Assembly: GCF_019636075.1 (NCBI RefSeq)
Contig: NZ_JAHBYG010000026.1
Span: 1 to 56,150 of the forward strand
DNA length: 56,150 bases
From: Ferrovibrio sp.
Lineage (GTDB): Bacteria; Pseudomonadota; Alphaproteobacteria; Ferrovibrionales; Ferrovibrionaceae
Reading direction: 5' to 3'
The notes beneath the pieces are model-generated. The model did not search any database. It was not told the DNA's origin and saw only the letters and a program-made list of their open reading frames with translations. A program made the position numbers and the translations under genes. Position 1 is the stretch's first letter, and each line of letters starts with the position of its first letter. Of the stretch, positions 7,936 through 18,036 are shown in pieces.

Positions 7936-8059
7936 GGCTGCGCTCTCCCGTGGCGGCAAAAAAGGCAGGCGGCAAAAGCCACGCCTGAACCTAGTTATCA
8001 CAAGCCTTAGCGGCTATATCTTAACAACTGATGAATCATTGCAAGAGGAGCTTCATCCC

Positions 8060-8746
8060 ATGGACATGAATGGCGAACAACTTATTCCCGCGCCGCGTGC
8101 CAAGGTTTGGGCTGCCCTCAACGATCCGGACGTATTGCGCCAATGCATCACCGGCTGCGAAACCCTGGAGAAGAACGCCGAGGGCGGATTTGAAGCCAGC
8201 GTGGTGGTGAAAGTCGGCCCGGTCAAGGCGAAATTCAAAGGCAAGGTTGCGTTGTCGGATATCGATCCGCCCAATGGCTACACGATTTCCGGCGAGGCCC
8301 AGGGCGGCGTGGCAGCGGGCTTCGGCAAGGGCGGCGCCAAGGTGGCCCTGAGCGATGCGCCTGAAGGCGGCACCCGCCTCACCTACATCGTGAATGCCCA
8401 GGTAGGCGGCAAGCTGGCGCAGATCGGCGCCCGGCTGATCGATGCCACCGCTGCCAAAATGGCCGAGGAATTCTTCACCAAGTTCAACACCCTGGTTTCC
8501 AGCGCGGAAGCGCCGGCCGCGCATGCCCCAGGGGAAGCCCCTGCTGGGGCCACTGGGGAAACTACCGTGGCAGCCCCTGGGGCAGCAGGTGCAGCAAATC
8601 AGGCCGCAATCAATCCTGCGCCTGTTGCACCGCAAATAGACGCAGCCGCACCCGAAACCGATGCCGGCGGCCTGCCGGGCTGGGTGTGGATCGGCGGCCT
8701 GGTCGCCGTCGTAGCGATTGTGACAGTGCTGGTTCTGAAATTCTGA
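8060..8746 (+). CDS. coxG: CoxG-like carbon monoxide dehydrogenase accessory protein (SRPBCC)
   Basis: Protein of 228 residues. The N-terminal 150 residues are a START/SRPBCC domain of CoxG type (MDMNGEQLIPAPRAKVWAAL and then QCITGCETLEK). An Ala/Pro/Gly linker (about 150-200) follows, and then one C-terminal membrane helix (about 205-228). CoxG proteins are thought to anchor CO dehydrogenase-type enzymes at the membrane or link them to quinone. The ATG has AAGAGGAG upstream. The gene is separated from coxS by 127 bases containing a probable promoter, so it may be expressed separately although it belongs to the same functional unit. Confidence 0.85.
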   Translation: MDMNGEQLIPAPRAKVWAALNDPDVLRQCITGCETLEKNAEGGFEASVVVKVGPVKAKFKGKVALSDIDPPNGYTISGEAQGGVAAGFGKGGAKVALSDAPEGGTRLTYIVNAQVGGKLAQIGARLIDATAAKMAEEFFTKFNTLVSSAEAPAAHAPGEAPAGATGETTVAAPGAAGAANQAAINPAPVAPQIDAAAPETDAGGLPGWVWIGGLVAVVAIVTVLVLKF

Positions 8747-8814
8747 GATCAGACTTTCGTTTCCAGGCGGAAACCGCATTCGCGCTTGACGCCTGCGCAG
8801 CGTTGCGCCCACAC

Positions 8815-8845
8815 TTGTTCAGGGCAAAAGTCTGGCTCGTATATA
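8815..8845 (+). promoter_or_regulatory. possible sigma70-type promoter for coxSLM
   Basis: TTGTTC at 8815-8820 and TATATA at 8840-8845 are separated by 19 bases, slightly long. They lie about 30 bases before the coxS ribosome site (GGGAGGAAAAC). Confidence 0.35.
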
Positions 8846-8873
8846 GTCCCGTAGCCCCAAGGGAGGAAAACGA

Positions 8874-9338
<465 letters not shown>

Positions 9339-9351
9339 AGGGGATGACGCC

Positions 9352-11727
9352 ATGACCGAACTCGGCTCGATCGGCAAATCCGTTCGCCGCAAGGAAGATT
9401 ACCGCTTCATCACCGGCCAGGGCCATTACACCGACGACATCAATCGTCCCGGCCAGGCCCATGCGTATTTCCTGCGCTCGCCGCATGCCTTCGCCCGCAT
9501 CAAGAGCATCGACATCAGCGCAGCCAGCGCCAAGCCAGGCGTGGTGGCGATCTATACCGGCAAGGACATGGCCGCCGACAAGGTGGGTGGGCTGATCTGC
9601 GGCTGGACCGTGAAGGGCAAGGACGGACAGCCGCATAAGGCGCCCCGCCATGACGCCATCGCGGTGGAATGCGTGCGCCATGTGGGCGACCAGGTGGCGG
9701 TCGTTATCGCCGAAACCTATGCCCAGGCCAAGGATGCCGCCGAAGCCATCGAGGTGGATTACGAGGTGCTGAAGCCGGCCATCGACCTGCGCGATGCCCT
9801 CAAGCCGGGCGCGCCGCAAGTGCATGCCGATGCGCCTGGCAATCTCTGCTACGATTGGGATTTCGGCGACAAGGCAGCCACCGATGCGGCATTCGCCAAG
9901 GCGGCCCACGTTACCCGCGTGGAATTGCTGAACAACCGGCTCTCGCCCAATCCGATGGAACCGCGTTCGGCGGTGGCGGAATACGACCGCGGCACCGACA
10001 TGACCACGGTTTATGTCACCAGCCAGAATCCCCATGTGCTGCGCTTGATCCTGTGCGCCTTCGTGTTCGGCCTGCCCGAGCATAAGGTGCGCGTGGTGGC
10101 CCCCGATGTGGGCGGCGGCTTCGGCTCGAAAATCTTCAACTATCCGGAAGAGACCGTGGCTTTCTGGGCGGCGCGCAAGCTGCGCCGGCCGGTGAAATGG
10201 ACATCCGATCGCTCCGAGGCTTTCCTCACCGATGCCCATGGCCGCGACCATTACACCATCGCCCATCTGGCGATGGACAAGGATGGCAAGTTCCTCGGCC
10301 TGAAGGTGGATACGCTGGCCAATATGGGCGCGTATCTTTCCACCTTCGCATCCGCCGTGCCGACCTATCTGTACGCCCTGCTGCTGGCTGGGCAATACAC
10401 CACGCCGGCGATCTATGCCGAAGTGAAAGCGGTGTTCACCAACACCGCGCCGGTGGATGCCTATCGCGGCGCCGGCCGGCCGGAAGCCACTTACGTTGTT
10501 GAGCGCATCGTGGAAGCGGCGGCGCGTGAATTGAAGCTGGATCCGGCGGAACTGCGCCGGCGCAACTTCATCGCCGCCGATGCCTTCCCGTATCAAACCC
10601 CGGTGGCCTGCGTTTACGACAGCGGGCAATACGCCCTCACGCTCTCGGAAGCGCAGAAGATGATCGACTATGCCGGATTCCCGGCCCGCAAGGCGGCGTC
10701 GGCCAAGCAGGGCAAGCTGCGTGGCATCGGCATCTCCTGCTATATCGAGGCTTGCGGCATCGCGCCGTCTGCCGTGGTGGGTTCGCTGGGCGCTGGCGTG
10801 GGCTTGTGGGAGTCGGCGAAAATCCGCTTCAACCCCACCGGCAGCGTCTGCGTCTATACCGGCTCGCATAGCCATGGTCAGGGCCACGAAACCACCTTCG
10901 CGCAATTGGTCTCCGACAAGCTCGGCGTACCGATCGACCAGGTGGAAGTGGTGCATGGCGACACCGCGCAGATCCCCATGGGCATGGGCACCTATGGCTC
11001 GCGTTCGCTGGCGGTGGGCGGCAGCGCCATCTCCAAGGCAGCCGACAAGCTGATCGAAAAAGGCAAGAAGATCGCCGCCCATCTGATGGAAGCCTCGCCG
11101 GCCGATGTCAGCTATGGCAACGGCGTGTTCTCGGTGGCCGGTACGGATAAATCCGTGCCCATGGCCGCCGTGGCCTTCACCGCCTATGTGCCGCATAACT
11201 ACCCGGCCGATCTGGAGCCGGGCTTCGAGGAAACCGCGTTCTACGATCCAGCCAACTTCACCTTCCCGTCCGGCTGCCACATCGCGGAAGTGGAGATCGA
11301 TCCCGATACCGGCATCACCAAAATCGCCAACTGGGTGGCGGTGGATGATTTCGGCAACGTGATCAATCCGATGATCGTGGAAGGCCAGGTGCATGGCGGC
11401 ATCGCGCAAGGCGTGGGCCAGGCTTTGCTGGAAGGCGTGGTTTACGACACCGAAAGCGGCCAGCTGCTGACCGGGTCGTTCCTCGACTACACCATGCCGC
11501 GCGCCGACGATCTGCCCAGCTATAACGTGGCGATGACGCATACCCCCTGCCCGCATAATCCGCTGGGCGTGAAGGGATGCGGCGAGGCCGGGGCGATTGC
11601 CGCCCCCGCCGCGCTGATGAATGCCATCACCGATGCGTTGGGCACCGAGGCGATCCAGATGCCGGCTACGCCGCTGAAAGTCTGGCAAACCATCCAGTCC
11701 CATAAGCCCGCCCTGGCGGCGGAATAA
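9352..11727 (+). CDS. coxL: form II CoxL-like molybdopterin large subunit
   Basis: Catalytic subunit of 791 residues carrying the molybdopterin cytosine dinucleotide cofactor. The active-site loop reads AYRGAGR (residues 370-376), the form II signature; true form I CO dehydrogenases have AYxCSFR with a Cys bound to copper. The base Glu745 in [11 protein letters not shown] is present. Length and the opening [17 protein letters not shown] fit the family. Form II enzymes have been linked to CO oxidation in some bacteria but may oxidise other substrates such as N-heterocycles or aldehydes. No maturation genes (coxD, E, F) follow here. Confidence 0.92.
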   Translation: MTELGSIGKSVRRKEDYRFITGQGHYTDDINRPGQAHAYFLRSPHAFARIKSIDISAASAKPGVVAIYTGKDMAADKVGGLICGWTVKGKDGQPHKAPRHDAIAVECVRHVGDQVAVVIAETYAQAKDAAEAIEVDYEVLKPAIDLRDALKPGAPQVHADAPGNLCYDWDFGDKAATDAAFAKAAHVTRVELLNNRLSPNPMEPRSAVAEYDRGTDMTTVYVTSQNPHVLRLILCAFVFGLPEHKVRVVAPDVGGGFGSKIFNYPEETVAFWAARKLRRPVKWTSDRSEAFLTDAHGRDHYTIAHLAMDKDGKFLGLKVDTLANMGAYLSTFASAVPTYLYALLLAGQYTTPAIYAEVKAVFTNTAPVDAYRGAGRPEATYVVERIVEAAARELKLDPAELRRRNFIAADAFPYQTPVACVYDSGQYALTLSEAQKMIDYAGFPARKAASAKQGKLRGIGISCYIEACGIAPSAVVGSLGAGVGLWESAKIRFNPTGSVCVYTGSHSHGQGHETTFAQLVSDKLGVPIDQVEVVHGDTAQIPMGMGTYGSRSLAVGGSAISKAADKLIEKGKKIAAHLMEASPADVSYGNGVFSVAGTDKSVPMAAVAFTAYVPHNYPADLEPGFEETAFYDPANFTFPSGCHIAEVEIDPDTGITKIANWVAVDDFGNVINPMIVEGQVHGGIAQGVGQALLEGVVYDTESGQLLTGSFLDYTMPRADDLPSYNVAMTHTPCPHNPLGVKGCGEAGAIAAPAALMNAITDALGTEAIQMPATPLKVWQTIQSHKPALAAE

Positions 11728-11740
11728 GGGAGAGCAGACC

Positions 11741-12535
11741 ATGTATGAGTTCAACTATCACCGGCCCACCAGCCTGGCCGAAGCCAGCAAGCTGCTGGCC
11801 GGCGCCGCCGATGGCAAATTCGTCGCCGGCGGCCAAACCCTGCTGCCCACCCTGAAGCAGCGCCTGGCCGCGCCCTCCGATCTGATCGATCTGGGCGGCA
11901 TTGCCGAATTGCAGGGCATCAAGGTGGATGGCGGCAGCGTCAGCATCGGTGCCGGCACCCGCCATGGCGTGGTGGCCAAATCCGCCGAGGTCGCCAAGGC
12001 CATTCCGGCTCTGGCCAAGCTGGCCGGCGGCATCGGCGACGCCCAGGTGCGCAATATGGGCACCATCGGCGGCTCGCTGGCCAATAACGACCCGGCGGCA
12101 GACTACCCCGCCGCCGTGCTGGGCCTGAATGCCACCATCCACACCAACAAGCGCACGATTGCCGCCGACGATTACTTCAAGGGCATGTTTGAGACCGCCC
12201 TGGAAGATGGCGAGATCATCGTGAAGGTGACGTTCCCGATCCCGAAGCGCGCCGGCTATGTGAAATTCCCCAACCCGGCCTCGCGCTATGTGATGGTGGG
12301 CGCCATGGTGGCGGAAACCGCCAGCGGCATCCGCGTGGCGATCAACGGCGCCGCTCCCTGCGTGTTCCGGCACAAGGAAATGGAGGCTGCCTTGGCCAAG
12401 TCTTTCTCCGCCGATGCGCTCAAGGGCATCAAGACCGACCCAAAGACGATGAACAACGATATCCACGCCTCGGCGGAATATCGTGCGCATCTGGTGGGCG
12501 TGATCGCCAAGCGGGCTGTGCTGGCCGCCGGCTGA
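11741..12535 (+). CDS. coxM: CO dehydrogenase-type medium (FAD) subunit
   Basis: FAD-binding subunit of 264 residues. The N-terminal FAD motif is AGGQTLLPTLKQRL (about 29-42), and the second pyrophosphate-binding motif is TIGGSLANNDPAADYPA (about 108-124). The C-terminal CO_deh_flav_C domain lies beyond about 175. It starts 13 bases after coxL with GGGAGAGC upstream and completes the heterotrimer. A hairpin terminator follows. Confidence 0.92.
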   Translation: MYEFNYHRPTSLAEASKLLAGAADGKFVAGGQTLLPTLKQRLAAPSDLIDLGGIAELQGIKVDGGSVSIGAGTRHGVVAKSAEVAKAIPALAKLAGGIGDAQVRNMGTIGGSLANNDPAADYPAAVLGLNATIHTNKRTIAADDYFKGMFETALEDGEIIVKVTFPIPKRAGYVKFPNPASRYVMVGAMVAETASGIRVAINGAAPCVFRHKEMEAALAKSFSADALKGIKTDPKTMNNDIHASAEYRAHLVGVIAKRAVLAAG

Positions 12536-12558
12536 GCACGACGAATTTTCCGCTTTTC

Positions 12559-12590
12559 AGGGCCATCCGGGCAATTGTCCGGGTGGCCCT
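12559..12590 (+). terminator. hairpin terminator after coxM
   Basis: A 12-pair stem (AGGGCCATCCGG at 12559 with CCGGGTGGCCCT ending 12590, one G-T pair) closes an 8-base loop. The T tract after it is poor, so termination may be partial. It separates the cox genes from the sugar operon. Confidence 0.65.
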
Positions 12591-12659
12591 TAACATTTGG
12601 GCAACCATTCCCGGTCACTTTATGGGAATCAGAATCCAGGTACCGGGGAACGCAGAAGC

Positions 12660-13463
12660 ATGTCTGGCCCAGCAGCTAGCAAAATAGCCGAAATGGAATG
12701 CGTCATCCTGTGCGGCGGCCTTGGCACGCGCCTGCGCGAGGAGACCGAGTTCAAGCCCAAGCCAATGGTGGAAATCGGCGGGCGCCCGATCCTGTGGCAT
12801 ATCATGCGGCATTATTCGTCGTTCGGCGTGCGTAATTTCGTGCTCTGCCTGGGCTATAAGGGCGAAGTGATCCGCGACTATTTCCTGAATTACCGTTTTC
12901 GCAATGCCGATGTGGCAGTGACGCTGGCCGACAACAATATCGAAATCCTGGGCCAGACCAACGTAGACGACTGGCGCGTGGTGCTGGCCGATACCGGGCC
13001 GGAAACCCAGACCGGCGGCCGCATCAAGCGCGCCATCAAGCATGTGCGCGGCAAGCGCTTCTTCGCCACCTATGGCGACGGCGTGTCGAATGTGGATATC
13101 GCCACCCTGCTGGATGTGCATGAAAAGCGCGGCCTGGAAGCCACCGTTACCGCCGTGCATCCCTCCTCGCGCTATGGCGAGATCGACATCCAGGAAGGCA
13201 CCGTGCACACATTCCAGGAAAAGCCGCAGGTCGGCCAGGGCTGGATCAATGGCGGCTTTTTCGTGTTCGAGCGCCCGGTTTTCGAACGCGCGTCCGATAA
13301 TCCGAAAATGGTGCTGGAAACCGATATCCTGCCGCCGCTGGCGCAATCGCGCCAGCTTGCCGCCCATCATCACGACGGCTTCTGGCAATGCATGGATACC
13401 TTCCGCGAAATGCAGATGCTGAACGAGATGTGGCAGAGCGGCCGCGCGCCCTGGCTGCGCTGA
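12660..13463 (+). CDS. rfbF: glucose-1-phosphate cytidylyltransferase
   Basis: Makes CDP-glucose from CTP and glucose-1-phosphate, 267 residues. The nucleotidyl transferase signature is LCGGLGTRLREETEFKPKPM near the N-terminus. YGDGVSNVD carries the metal-binding Asp, and the late WINGGFFVFE and FWQCMDTFRE motifs are typical of RfbF. The first gene of a tightly packed sugar operon, it is followed by the CDP-glucose dehydratase. A start at the later ATG (12693) is also possible. Confidence 0.92.
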   Translation: MSGPAASKIAEMECVILCGGLGTRLREETEFKPKPMVEIGGRPILWHIMRHYSSFGVRNFVLCLGYKGEVIRDYFLNYRFRNADVAVTLADNNIEILGQTNVDDWRVVLADTGPETQTGGRIKRAIKHVRGKRFFATYGDGVSNVDIATLLDVHEKRGLEATVTAVHPSSRYGEIDIQEGTVHTFQEKPQVGQGWINGGFFVFERPVFERASDNPKMVLETDILPPLAQSRQLAAHHHDGFWQCMDTFREMQMLNEMWQSGRAPWLR

Positions 13464-13473
13464 GCGAGCGACC

Positions 13474-14547
13474 GTGGCTCCGCTTCCCGATCCGACTTTC
13501 TGGCGCGGCAAGCGCGTATTCCTCACCGGCCATAGCGGCTTCGTCGGCGGCTGGACCGGCTTCTGGCTGAGCGAACTCGGCGCCGAAGTCACCGGCTATG
13601 CCCTGCCGCCGCCCAGCAATCCAAGCTTCTTCGCCCTCACCCGCCTGCAGGATCGCATCCGCCATATCGAAGGCGACGTGCGCGACGCTGCCTCGCTTGA
13701 AACCGCCATGCGCGCGGCCGATCCTGAAATCCTTTTGCATCTGGCAGCCCAGCCCATCGTGCGCCGGGCCTATCGCCATCCGGTGGAAAGCTTCGCCGTC
13801 AACGTGATGGGCACGGCGCATACGTTGGAAGCGGCGCGCGGCTGCCCGAATCTTGCCACCACCATCGTGTTCACCACCGACAAGGTGTATCGCAACCGCG
13901 AGACCGGCCAGGCCTATCGCGAGGATGATGAACTGGGCGGCGACGAGCCCTATTCGGCTTCCAAAAGCGGCGCCGAATTGGTGGCCGAGGCCTATCGCAA
14001 CCGCTATCTGGGCGAACGCGGCGGACTGGCCTGTGTGCGTGCCGGCAATATCATCGGCGGCGGCGATTGGGCGCAGGACCGCCTGGTGCCAGATGCCGTG
14101 CGTGCCTTCGATGCCGGTAAGGCGTTGGAAATCCGCAAGCCTAATGCCGTGCGGCCCTGGCAGCATGTGCAGGAAGCCGTGCGCGGCCTGTTGCTGCTCA
14201 CCGAAAAGCTCAGCCAGCAGCCGGCGGATTTTTCCGGCGCCTGGAATCTCGGTCCCGCCGCCGAGAGCGCCGCGACCGTGCGCACGGTCTGCGATATCAT
14301 GGTGCGGGCCTGGGGCGAGCAATCGGCCTGGACCGATACCGGCGGCGATGGCATCCCCGAAGCCGGCCTGTTGATGCTGGATAGCACCAAGGCCGCCCAG
14401 CGCCTGGATTGGCAGAACCTGTTCACCCTGGAAGAAGCCCTGGGGGAAAGCATGGATTGGTATAAGGCAGCCCTGCGCGGCGCGGATATGGCGGCTTTCA
14501 CCGCCCAGCGCCTGCAGGCCTTCGCCGCAAAGGCAAAAGCCATATGA
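13474..14547 (+). CDS. rfbG: CDP-glucose 4,6-dehydratase
   Basis: Extended SDR enzyme of 357 residues that converts CDP-glucose to CDP-4-keto-6-deoxyglucose. The NAD site is GHSGFVGGW (about 18-26), and the active-site segments are FTTDKVY and YSASKSGAE, with Tyr and Lys in YxxxK. The initiation codon is GTG. Its stop overlaps the next ATG by four bases (ATGA). With rfbF it defines a CDP-6-deoxyhexose pathway. No CDP-4-keto-6-deoxyglucose dehydrase (rfbH) is present, so a 3,6-dideoxy sugar is not expected from this locus alone. Confidence 0.92.
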   Translation: MAPLPDPTFWRGKRVFLTGHSGFVGGWTGFWLSELGAEVTGYALPPPSNPSFFALTRLQDRIRHIEGDVRDAASLETAMRAADPEILLHLAAQPIVRRAYRHPVESFAVNVMGTAHTLEAARGCPNLATTIVFTTDKVYRNRETGQAYREDDELGGDEPYSASKSGAELVAEAYRNRYLGERGGLACVRAGNIIGGGDWAQDRLVPDAVRAFDAGKALEIRKPNAVRPWQHVQEAVRGLLLLTEKLSQQPADFSGAWNLGPAAESAATVRTVCDIMVRAWGEQSAWTDTGGDGIPEAGLLMLDSTKAAQRLDWQNLFTLEEALGESMDWYKAALRGADMAAFTAQRLQAFAAKAKAI

Positions 14548-15101
14548 AGATCGAACAGCGCAAACTGCCTGGTGTTTATGAAATCACGCTCAGTCCGCGT
14601 GGCGATGCGCGCGGCTATTTCATGCGCTGCTATGACAAGCAGATTTTCAGCGAGGCCGGCATCCATCGCGAATGGCTGCAAGAGAACGAGGCCCGCACGG
14701 AAAAGCGCCATACATTGCGCGGCCTGCATTTCCAGCGTCCGCCGGCAGCCGAAACCAAACTGATCCGTGCCACGGCCGGTCGTGTGCTGGATGTGTTCGT
14801 CGATCTGCGCCAGGGTTCGCCCACATTCGGGCAATGGGATGCCGTGGAACTGGCGGCCGAAAAGCACAACATGGTGCTGATCCCGCGCGGCTTCGCCCAT
14901 GGCTATTGCACGCTGACGGATAATTCCGTCGTCACCTACAAAGTCGACAGCGTTTATACGCCGGAATTGGAAGGCGGCCTGCGCTGGAACGATCCGGTGC
15001 TCGGCATCGACTGGCCGGCCGCCAACCCGATCCTGTCGGACCGCGACCGCGTGCAGCCTTTGCTGGCCGAAATAGAACCGCTTGCGGAGGCCTGGCAATG
15101 A
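14544..15101 (+). CDS. rfbC: dTDP-4-dehydrorhamnose 3,5-epimerase-like protein
   Basis: Cupin-fold epimerase of 185 residues. [10 protein letters not shown] holds the catalytic His, [16 protein letters not shown] follows, and [11 protein letters not shown] contains the conserved Gly-Phe-Ala-His-Gly motif. The Tyr region of the family is at [13 protein letters not shown]. Because it follows CDP-glucose genes, it probably epimerises a CDP-4-keto-6-deoxyhexose rather than the dTDP sugar. That substrate is inference; symbol by family only. Confidence 0.85.
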   Translation: MKIEQRKLPGVYEITLSPRGDARGYFMRCYDKQIFSEAGIHREWLQENEARTEKRHTLRGLHFQRPPAAETKLIRATAGRVLDVFVDLRQGSPTFGQWDAVELAAEKHNMVLIPRGFAHGYCTLTDNSVVTYKVDSVYTPELEGGLRWNDPVLGIDWPAANPILSDRDRVQPLLAEIEPLAEAWQ

Positions 15102-15592
15102 GCCTGGAGATCGATCCCACCGCACAGATCAGCCCGGATGCGCGCATCACGCCCTCCGCGCGCGGCAGCCGCATCAAGATCGGCGCGCATACCCATATCT
15201 ACGATTTCGTGGTGATCCGCCCAGTGGGCGGCAGCGGCGATGTGATCATCGGCGAACATTGCTACATCAACCCCCATAGCTGCCTGTATTCCGGCAACGG
15301 CATCACCCTGGGCGATTACGTGCTGATCGCGCCGGGCTGCATGATCGTGCCGACCAACCATGCCTATGGCCGCCGCGACATCCCGATCCGGCATCAGGGC
15401 TTCCTGCCCTCCAAGGGCGGCGTGGTGATCGAGGATGATGTGTGGATCGGCGCCAACAGTGTGCTGCTGGATGGCTGCCATATCGGCAAGGGCGCCATCG
15501 TTGCCGCCGGCAGCGTGGTATCGGGCAAGGTGGATTCTTACGCAGTGGTGGCCGGCACGCCGGCCAAATTCGTCCGGTGGCGCGATGCCTGA
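15098..15592 (+). CDS. left-handed beta-helix sugar O-acetyltransferase
   Basis: Hexapeptide-repeat acyltransferase of 164 residues. The repeats ([ILV]-G-x-x-x-x) run from about residue 10 to 150. The catalytic His lies in PTNHAYG, followed by the extruded loop [11 protein letters not shown] and then [18 protein letters not shown]. This layout fits acetyltransferases of surface-polysaccharide loci that use acetyl-CoA. The start overlaps the previous stop (ATGA) and has GGAGG upstream. Confidence 0.85.
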   Translation: MSLEIDPTAQISPDARITPSARGSRIKIGAHTHIYDFVVIRPVGGSGDVIIGEHCYINPHSCLYSGNGITLGDYVLIAPGCMIVPTNHAYGRRDIPIRHQGFLPSKGGVVIEDDVWIGANSVLLDGCHIGKGAIVAAGSVVSGKVDSYAVVAGTPAKFVRWRDA

Positions 15593-16238
15593 TATGATGC
15601 CTGAGTTTACCCGTCAATCCCCATCGCCGCGTTATGTGGAGATGCTCGATCTCTACAAACGCATGCATCGCCATGGCGATACCCGCAACAACCTGCCAGC
15701 GGAAAAAACCTTCGATGGCCATAGCCTGGGCCCGCATGTGCCGGCCATCACCCGGTTGCTCGCCAGCTATGGCGCGCGCAGCCTTACGGATTATGGTTGC
15801 GGCAAGGCGATTGGCTACACAGATGCGGTGATCGTGGGCCATGACGGCAAACAGCATAAGGGCCTGTTGCAATATTGGTCGCCCATCGCCATCACGCTTT
15901 ATGATCCCGGCAATCCGCAACACGATGCCTATCCCGAAAAGCAGACCGACGCGGTGATCAGCACCGATGTGCTGGAGCATATTCCGGCGGAAGACATTCC
16001 CTGGGTGCTGGACAGCATGTTCAGCCTGGCGCGGCGTTTCGTGTATCTCTCGATTGCCTGTTATGCCGCCGCGAAATCTCTGCCCAGCGGCGAGAATGCG
16101 CATATCACCCAGAAATCGCCGGGCTGGTGGCTGGACCAGATCGAGGCCGCCGCCATCAAGCATGGCCGGATGGATTATCACGGCGCGATCTTCGCCACCC
16201 GCACCCACCGCATAGATATTGGCTGCCGCAATGCCTGA
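15585..16238 (+). CDS. class I SAM-dependent methyltransferase
   Basis: Protein of 217 residues. The SAM-binding motif I is [13 protein letters not shown]. The segment with [14 protein letters not shown] corresponds to motifs II/III of class I methyltransferases, where an acidic pair precedes 'LEH'. It overlaps the acetyltransferase gene by 8 bases; ATG codons at 15594 and 15597 are alternative starts. Placed among CDP-sugar genes, it probably methylates a sugar or a sugar precursor. Target inferred. Confidence 0.8.
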   Translation: MPDMMPEFTRQSPSPRYVEMLDLYKRMHRHGDTRNNLPAEKTFDGHSLGPHVPAITRLLASYGARSLTDYGCGKAIGYTDAVIVGHDGKQHKGLLQYWSPIAITLYDPGNPQHDAYPEKQTDAVISTDVLEHIPAEDIPWVLDSMFSLARRFVYLSIACYAAAKSLPSGENAHITQKSPGWWLDQIEAAAIKHGRMDYHGAIFATRTHRIDIGCRNA

Positions 16239-17148
16239 GGCTTTGCATATCCTGGGCGCCAGCGGCCTGATCGGGGCTGCCATCGCCGCACGCCTGGCTG
16301 CGCAACAGCCACGCCTGCTTGGCCGTGGCGCCGGCATGGATACGCCTCTTGATCTTGCCGATCTGCATGCCCTGAAAGCCGGCCTGTTCGCCGGCGGCGG
16401 CACGTTGGTGCATGCAGCCGGTGTGACCGACGAGGAATTCGCCAACGATCCCGCCGCTGCCTGGCAGCGCAGTGCGCTGGGCAGCAAGGCGCTGATCGCA
16501 GCCGCCAAGACAGACGGCGTAACGCGTATGGTTTACATATCCACCGCCCATGTCTACGGCCCGCTGGAAGGCGAGATCGACGAGGCACGGCCGGTCAATC
16601 CGATGAGCGATTATGCCCTGGCGCATTACACCGCCGAGCAATGGTTTCGCCGCGCCGCCCGCGTGGATGGCATGGATGTGCTGATCCTGCGGCCCTGTGC
16701 GGTTTATGGCCTGCCGACGGATATGACGCGTTTCAAACGCTGGTCGCTGATCCCGTTTTCGTTTCCGCGCGAATTGCTGGAACGGGGCTGCATCACCTTG
16801 AAAAGCGATGGCAGCCAGCGGCGCAATTTCGTGTCGGCCAGCGCCATCGCGGCCCAGGTGGCCGGCTTTTTGGCCGAACCGGCCTTGCCCGGCCGCTGCC
16901 GGGTGGTGAACCCGGTGGGCCCCGACGACATGAGCGTGCTGGATTTCGCCGAGCGCTGCGTGGCGCTGCTGGCGCCGCTGATGCCGGCGCGCGGGCGGGT
17001 GGAACGGCCGCAGGGCAGTTCCGCACCGGGGCCCGCCCCCCTGCTCTACCGTTCGGCCTATACAAGCGCGGAGGCCCGCTCTACGCTTGACGAAACGATT
17101 CGCGCCCTGGGCGCGCGGCTGCGCATTCCGTCAACCCGAAACGCATAA
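16231..17148 (+). CDS. NAD-dependent epimerase/dehydratase-like SDR
   Basis: Extended SDR of 305 residues with an NAD(P)-binding GASGLIG at the N-terminus and the serine segment YISTAHVYG. The expected YxxxK catalytic motif reads YALAH, so the Lys is replaced by His; the following TAEQWF matches the usual 'aAEq'. It overlaps the methyltransferase gene by 8 bases. It may be a 4-ketoreductase completing a CDP-6-deoxyhexose, or a diverged member with altered chemistry. Confidence 0.8.
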   Translation: MPEALHILGASGLIGAAIAARLAAQQPRLLGRGAGMDTPLDLADLHALKAGLFAGGGTLVHAAGVTDEEFANDPAAAWQRSALGSKALIAAAKTDGVTRMVYISTAHVYGPLEGEIDEARPVNPMSDYALAHYTAEQWFRRAARVDGMDVLILRPCAVYGLPTDMTRFKRWSLIPFSFPRELLERGCITLKSDGSQRRNFVSASAIAAQVAGFLAEPALPGRCRVVNPVGPDDMSVLDFAERCVALLAPLMPARGRVERPQGSSAPGPAPLLYRSAYTSAEARSTLDETIRALGARLRIPSTRNA

Positions 17149-17175
17149 ATCATCAATAACGAGGACATAGCGACC

Positions 17176-18036
17176 ATGCCATTGCCCGCGCCGGGCCCAG
17201 CCCTCGACAAGGAGATTGCGCAGAAATATCTGCACCATCTCGTCACCCATGAGGCGAAAGACACGCCCGACACCCGCAAAGCTTTCTGCGATGCCAGCGG
17301 CATCCATCCGAAGCTGCTGTATTCCAATCCGCATATCCACGATATCGCCAAGCTGTATGGCGACCACTCGAATTTCGAGCGGCTGCTGGATATGACCCTG
17401 AAGGATTATCTGTATTACCACTACTATTACATCCATCAGGGCTATCGCTACGGCGCCTCGGATCTGCAACAGCGCTGGCTGGGGCATGACCTGATCAAGA
17501 CTCCGATGGATTGCTGGATCTACCAGGAACTGATCTGGGAAACCAAACCCGATATCGTGCTGGAATTCGGCGTGATGTTCGGCGGCGCAAGCCATTTCTA
17601 CGCCTCGATCCTCGATCTCGTCGGCCATGGCGAAGTGATCGGCGTAGACATCACGCTGTCCAAGGTGAAGGAAATCCGCAACAAGCGCATTTCCTATATC
17701 GAGGGCTCCTCCACCGCCGAAAGCACGCGCGAGGAAATCTTCCGCCGCTGCCACGGCAAGAAGGTGCTGATCATCGCCGATTCAGACCATGAAAAAACCC
17801 ATGTGCTGAATGAAGCCCGGCTGTATCATCCGCTGGTGCCGGTGGGCGGCTATTACGTGTTCGAGGATTCGCTCAACGACGTGATGGGCTATCACCCGGT
17901 GCCCAACGAAGGCCCCAAGGCCGCGGCCCATGCCTTCCTGGCCGAGAATAAATCCTTCGAGGCCGATATGCGCTTCGCCGAACGCTACATCATGACCCTC
18001 AATCCCTATGGTTTCCTGCGGAGGATCAAGCCATGA
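17176..18036 (+). CDS. CmcI-family (cephalosporin hydroxylase-like) methyltransferase
   Basis: Protein of 286 residues of the CmcI/rhamnosyl O-methyltransferase family. LEFGVMFGGASHFYAS is the SAM motif, VIGVDI follows, and IADSDHEKTHVLNE with the later GGYYVFEDS matches the conserved metal/SAM region. Despite the family name, members near polysaccharide genes are generally sugar O-methyltransferases. The upstream site is AACGAGGAC. Together with the preceding methyltransferase it makes two methylation functions in one operon. Confidence 0.8.
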   Translation: MPLPAPGPALDKEIAQKYLHHLVTHEAKDTPDTRKAFCDASGIHPKLLYSNPHIHDIAKLYGDHSNFERLLDMTLKDYLYYHYYYIHQGYRYGASDLQQRWLGHDLIKTPMDCWIYQELIWETKPDIVLEFGVMFGGASHFYASILDLVGHGEVIGVDITLSKVKEIRNKRISYIEGSSTAESTREEIFRRCHGKKVLIIADSDHEKTHVLNEARLYHPLVPVGGYYVFEDSLNDVMGYHPVPNEGPKAAAHAFLAENKSFEADMRFAERYIMTLNPYGFLRRIKP

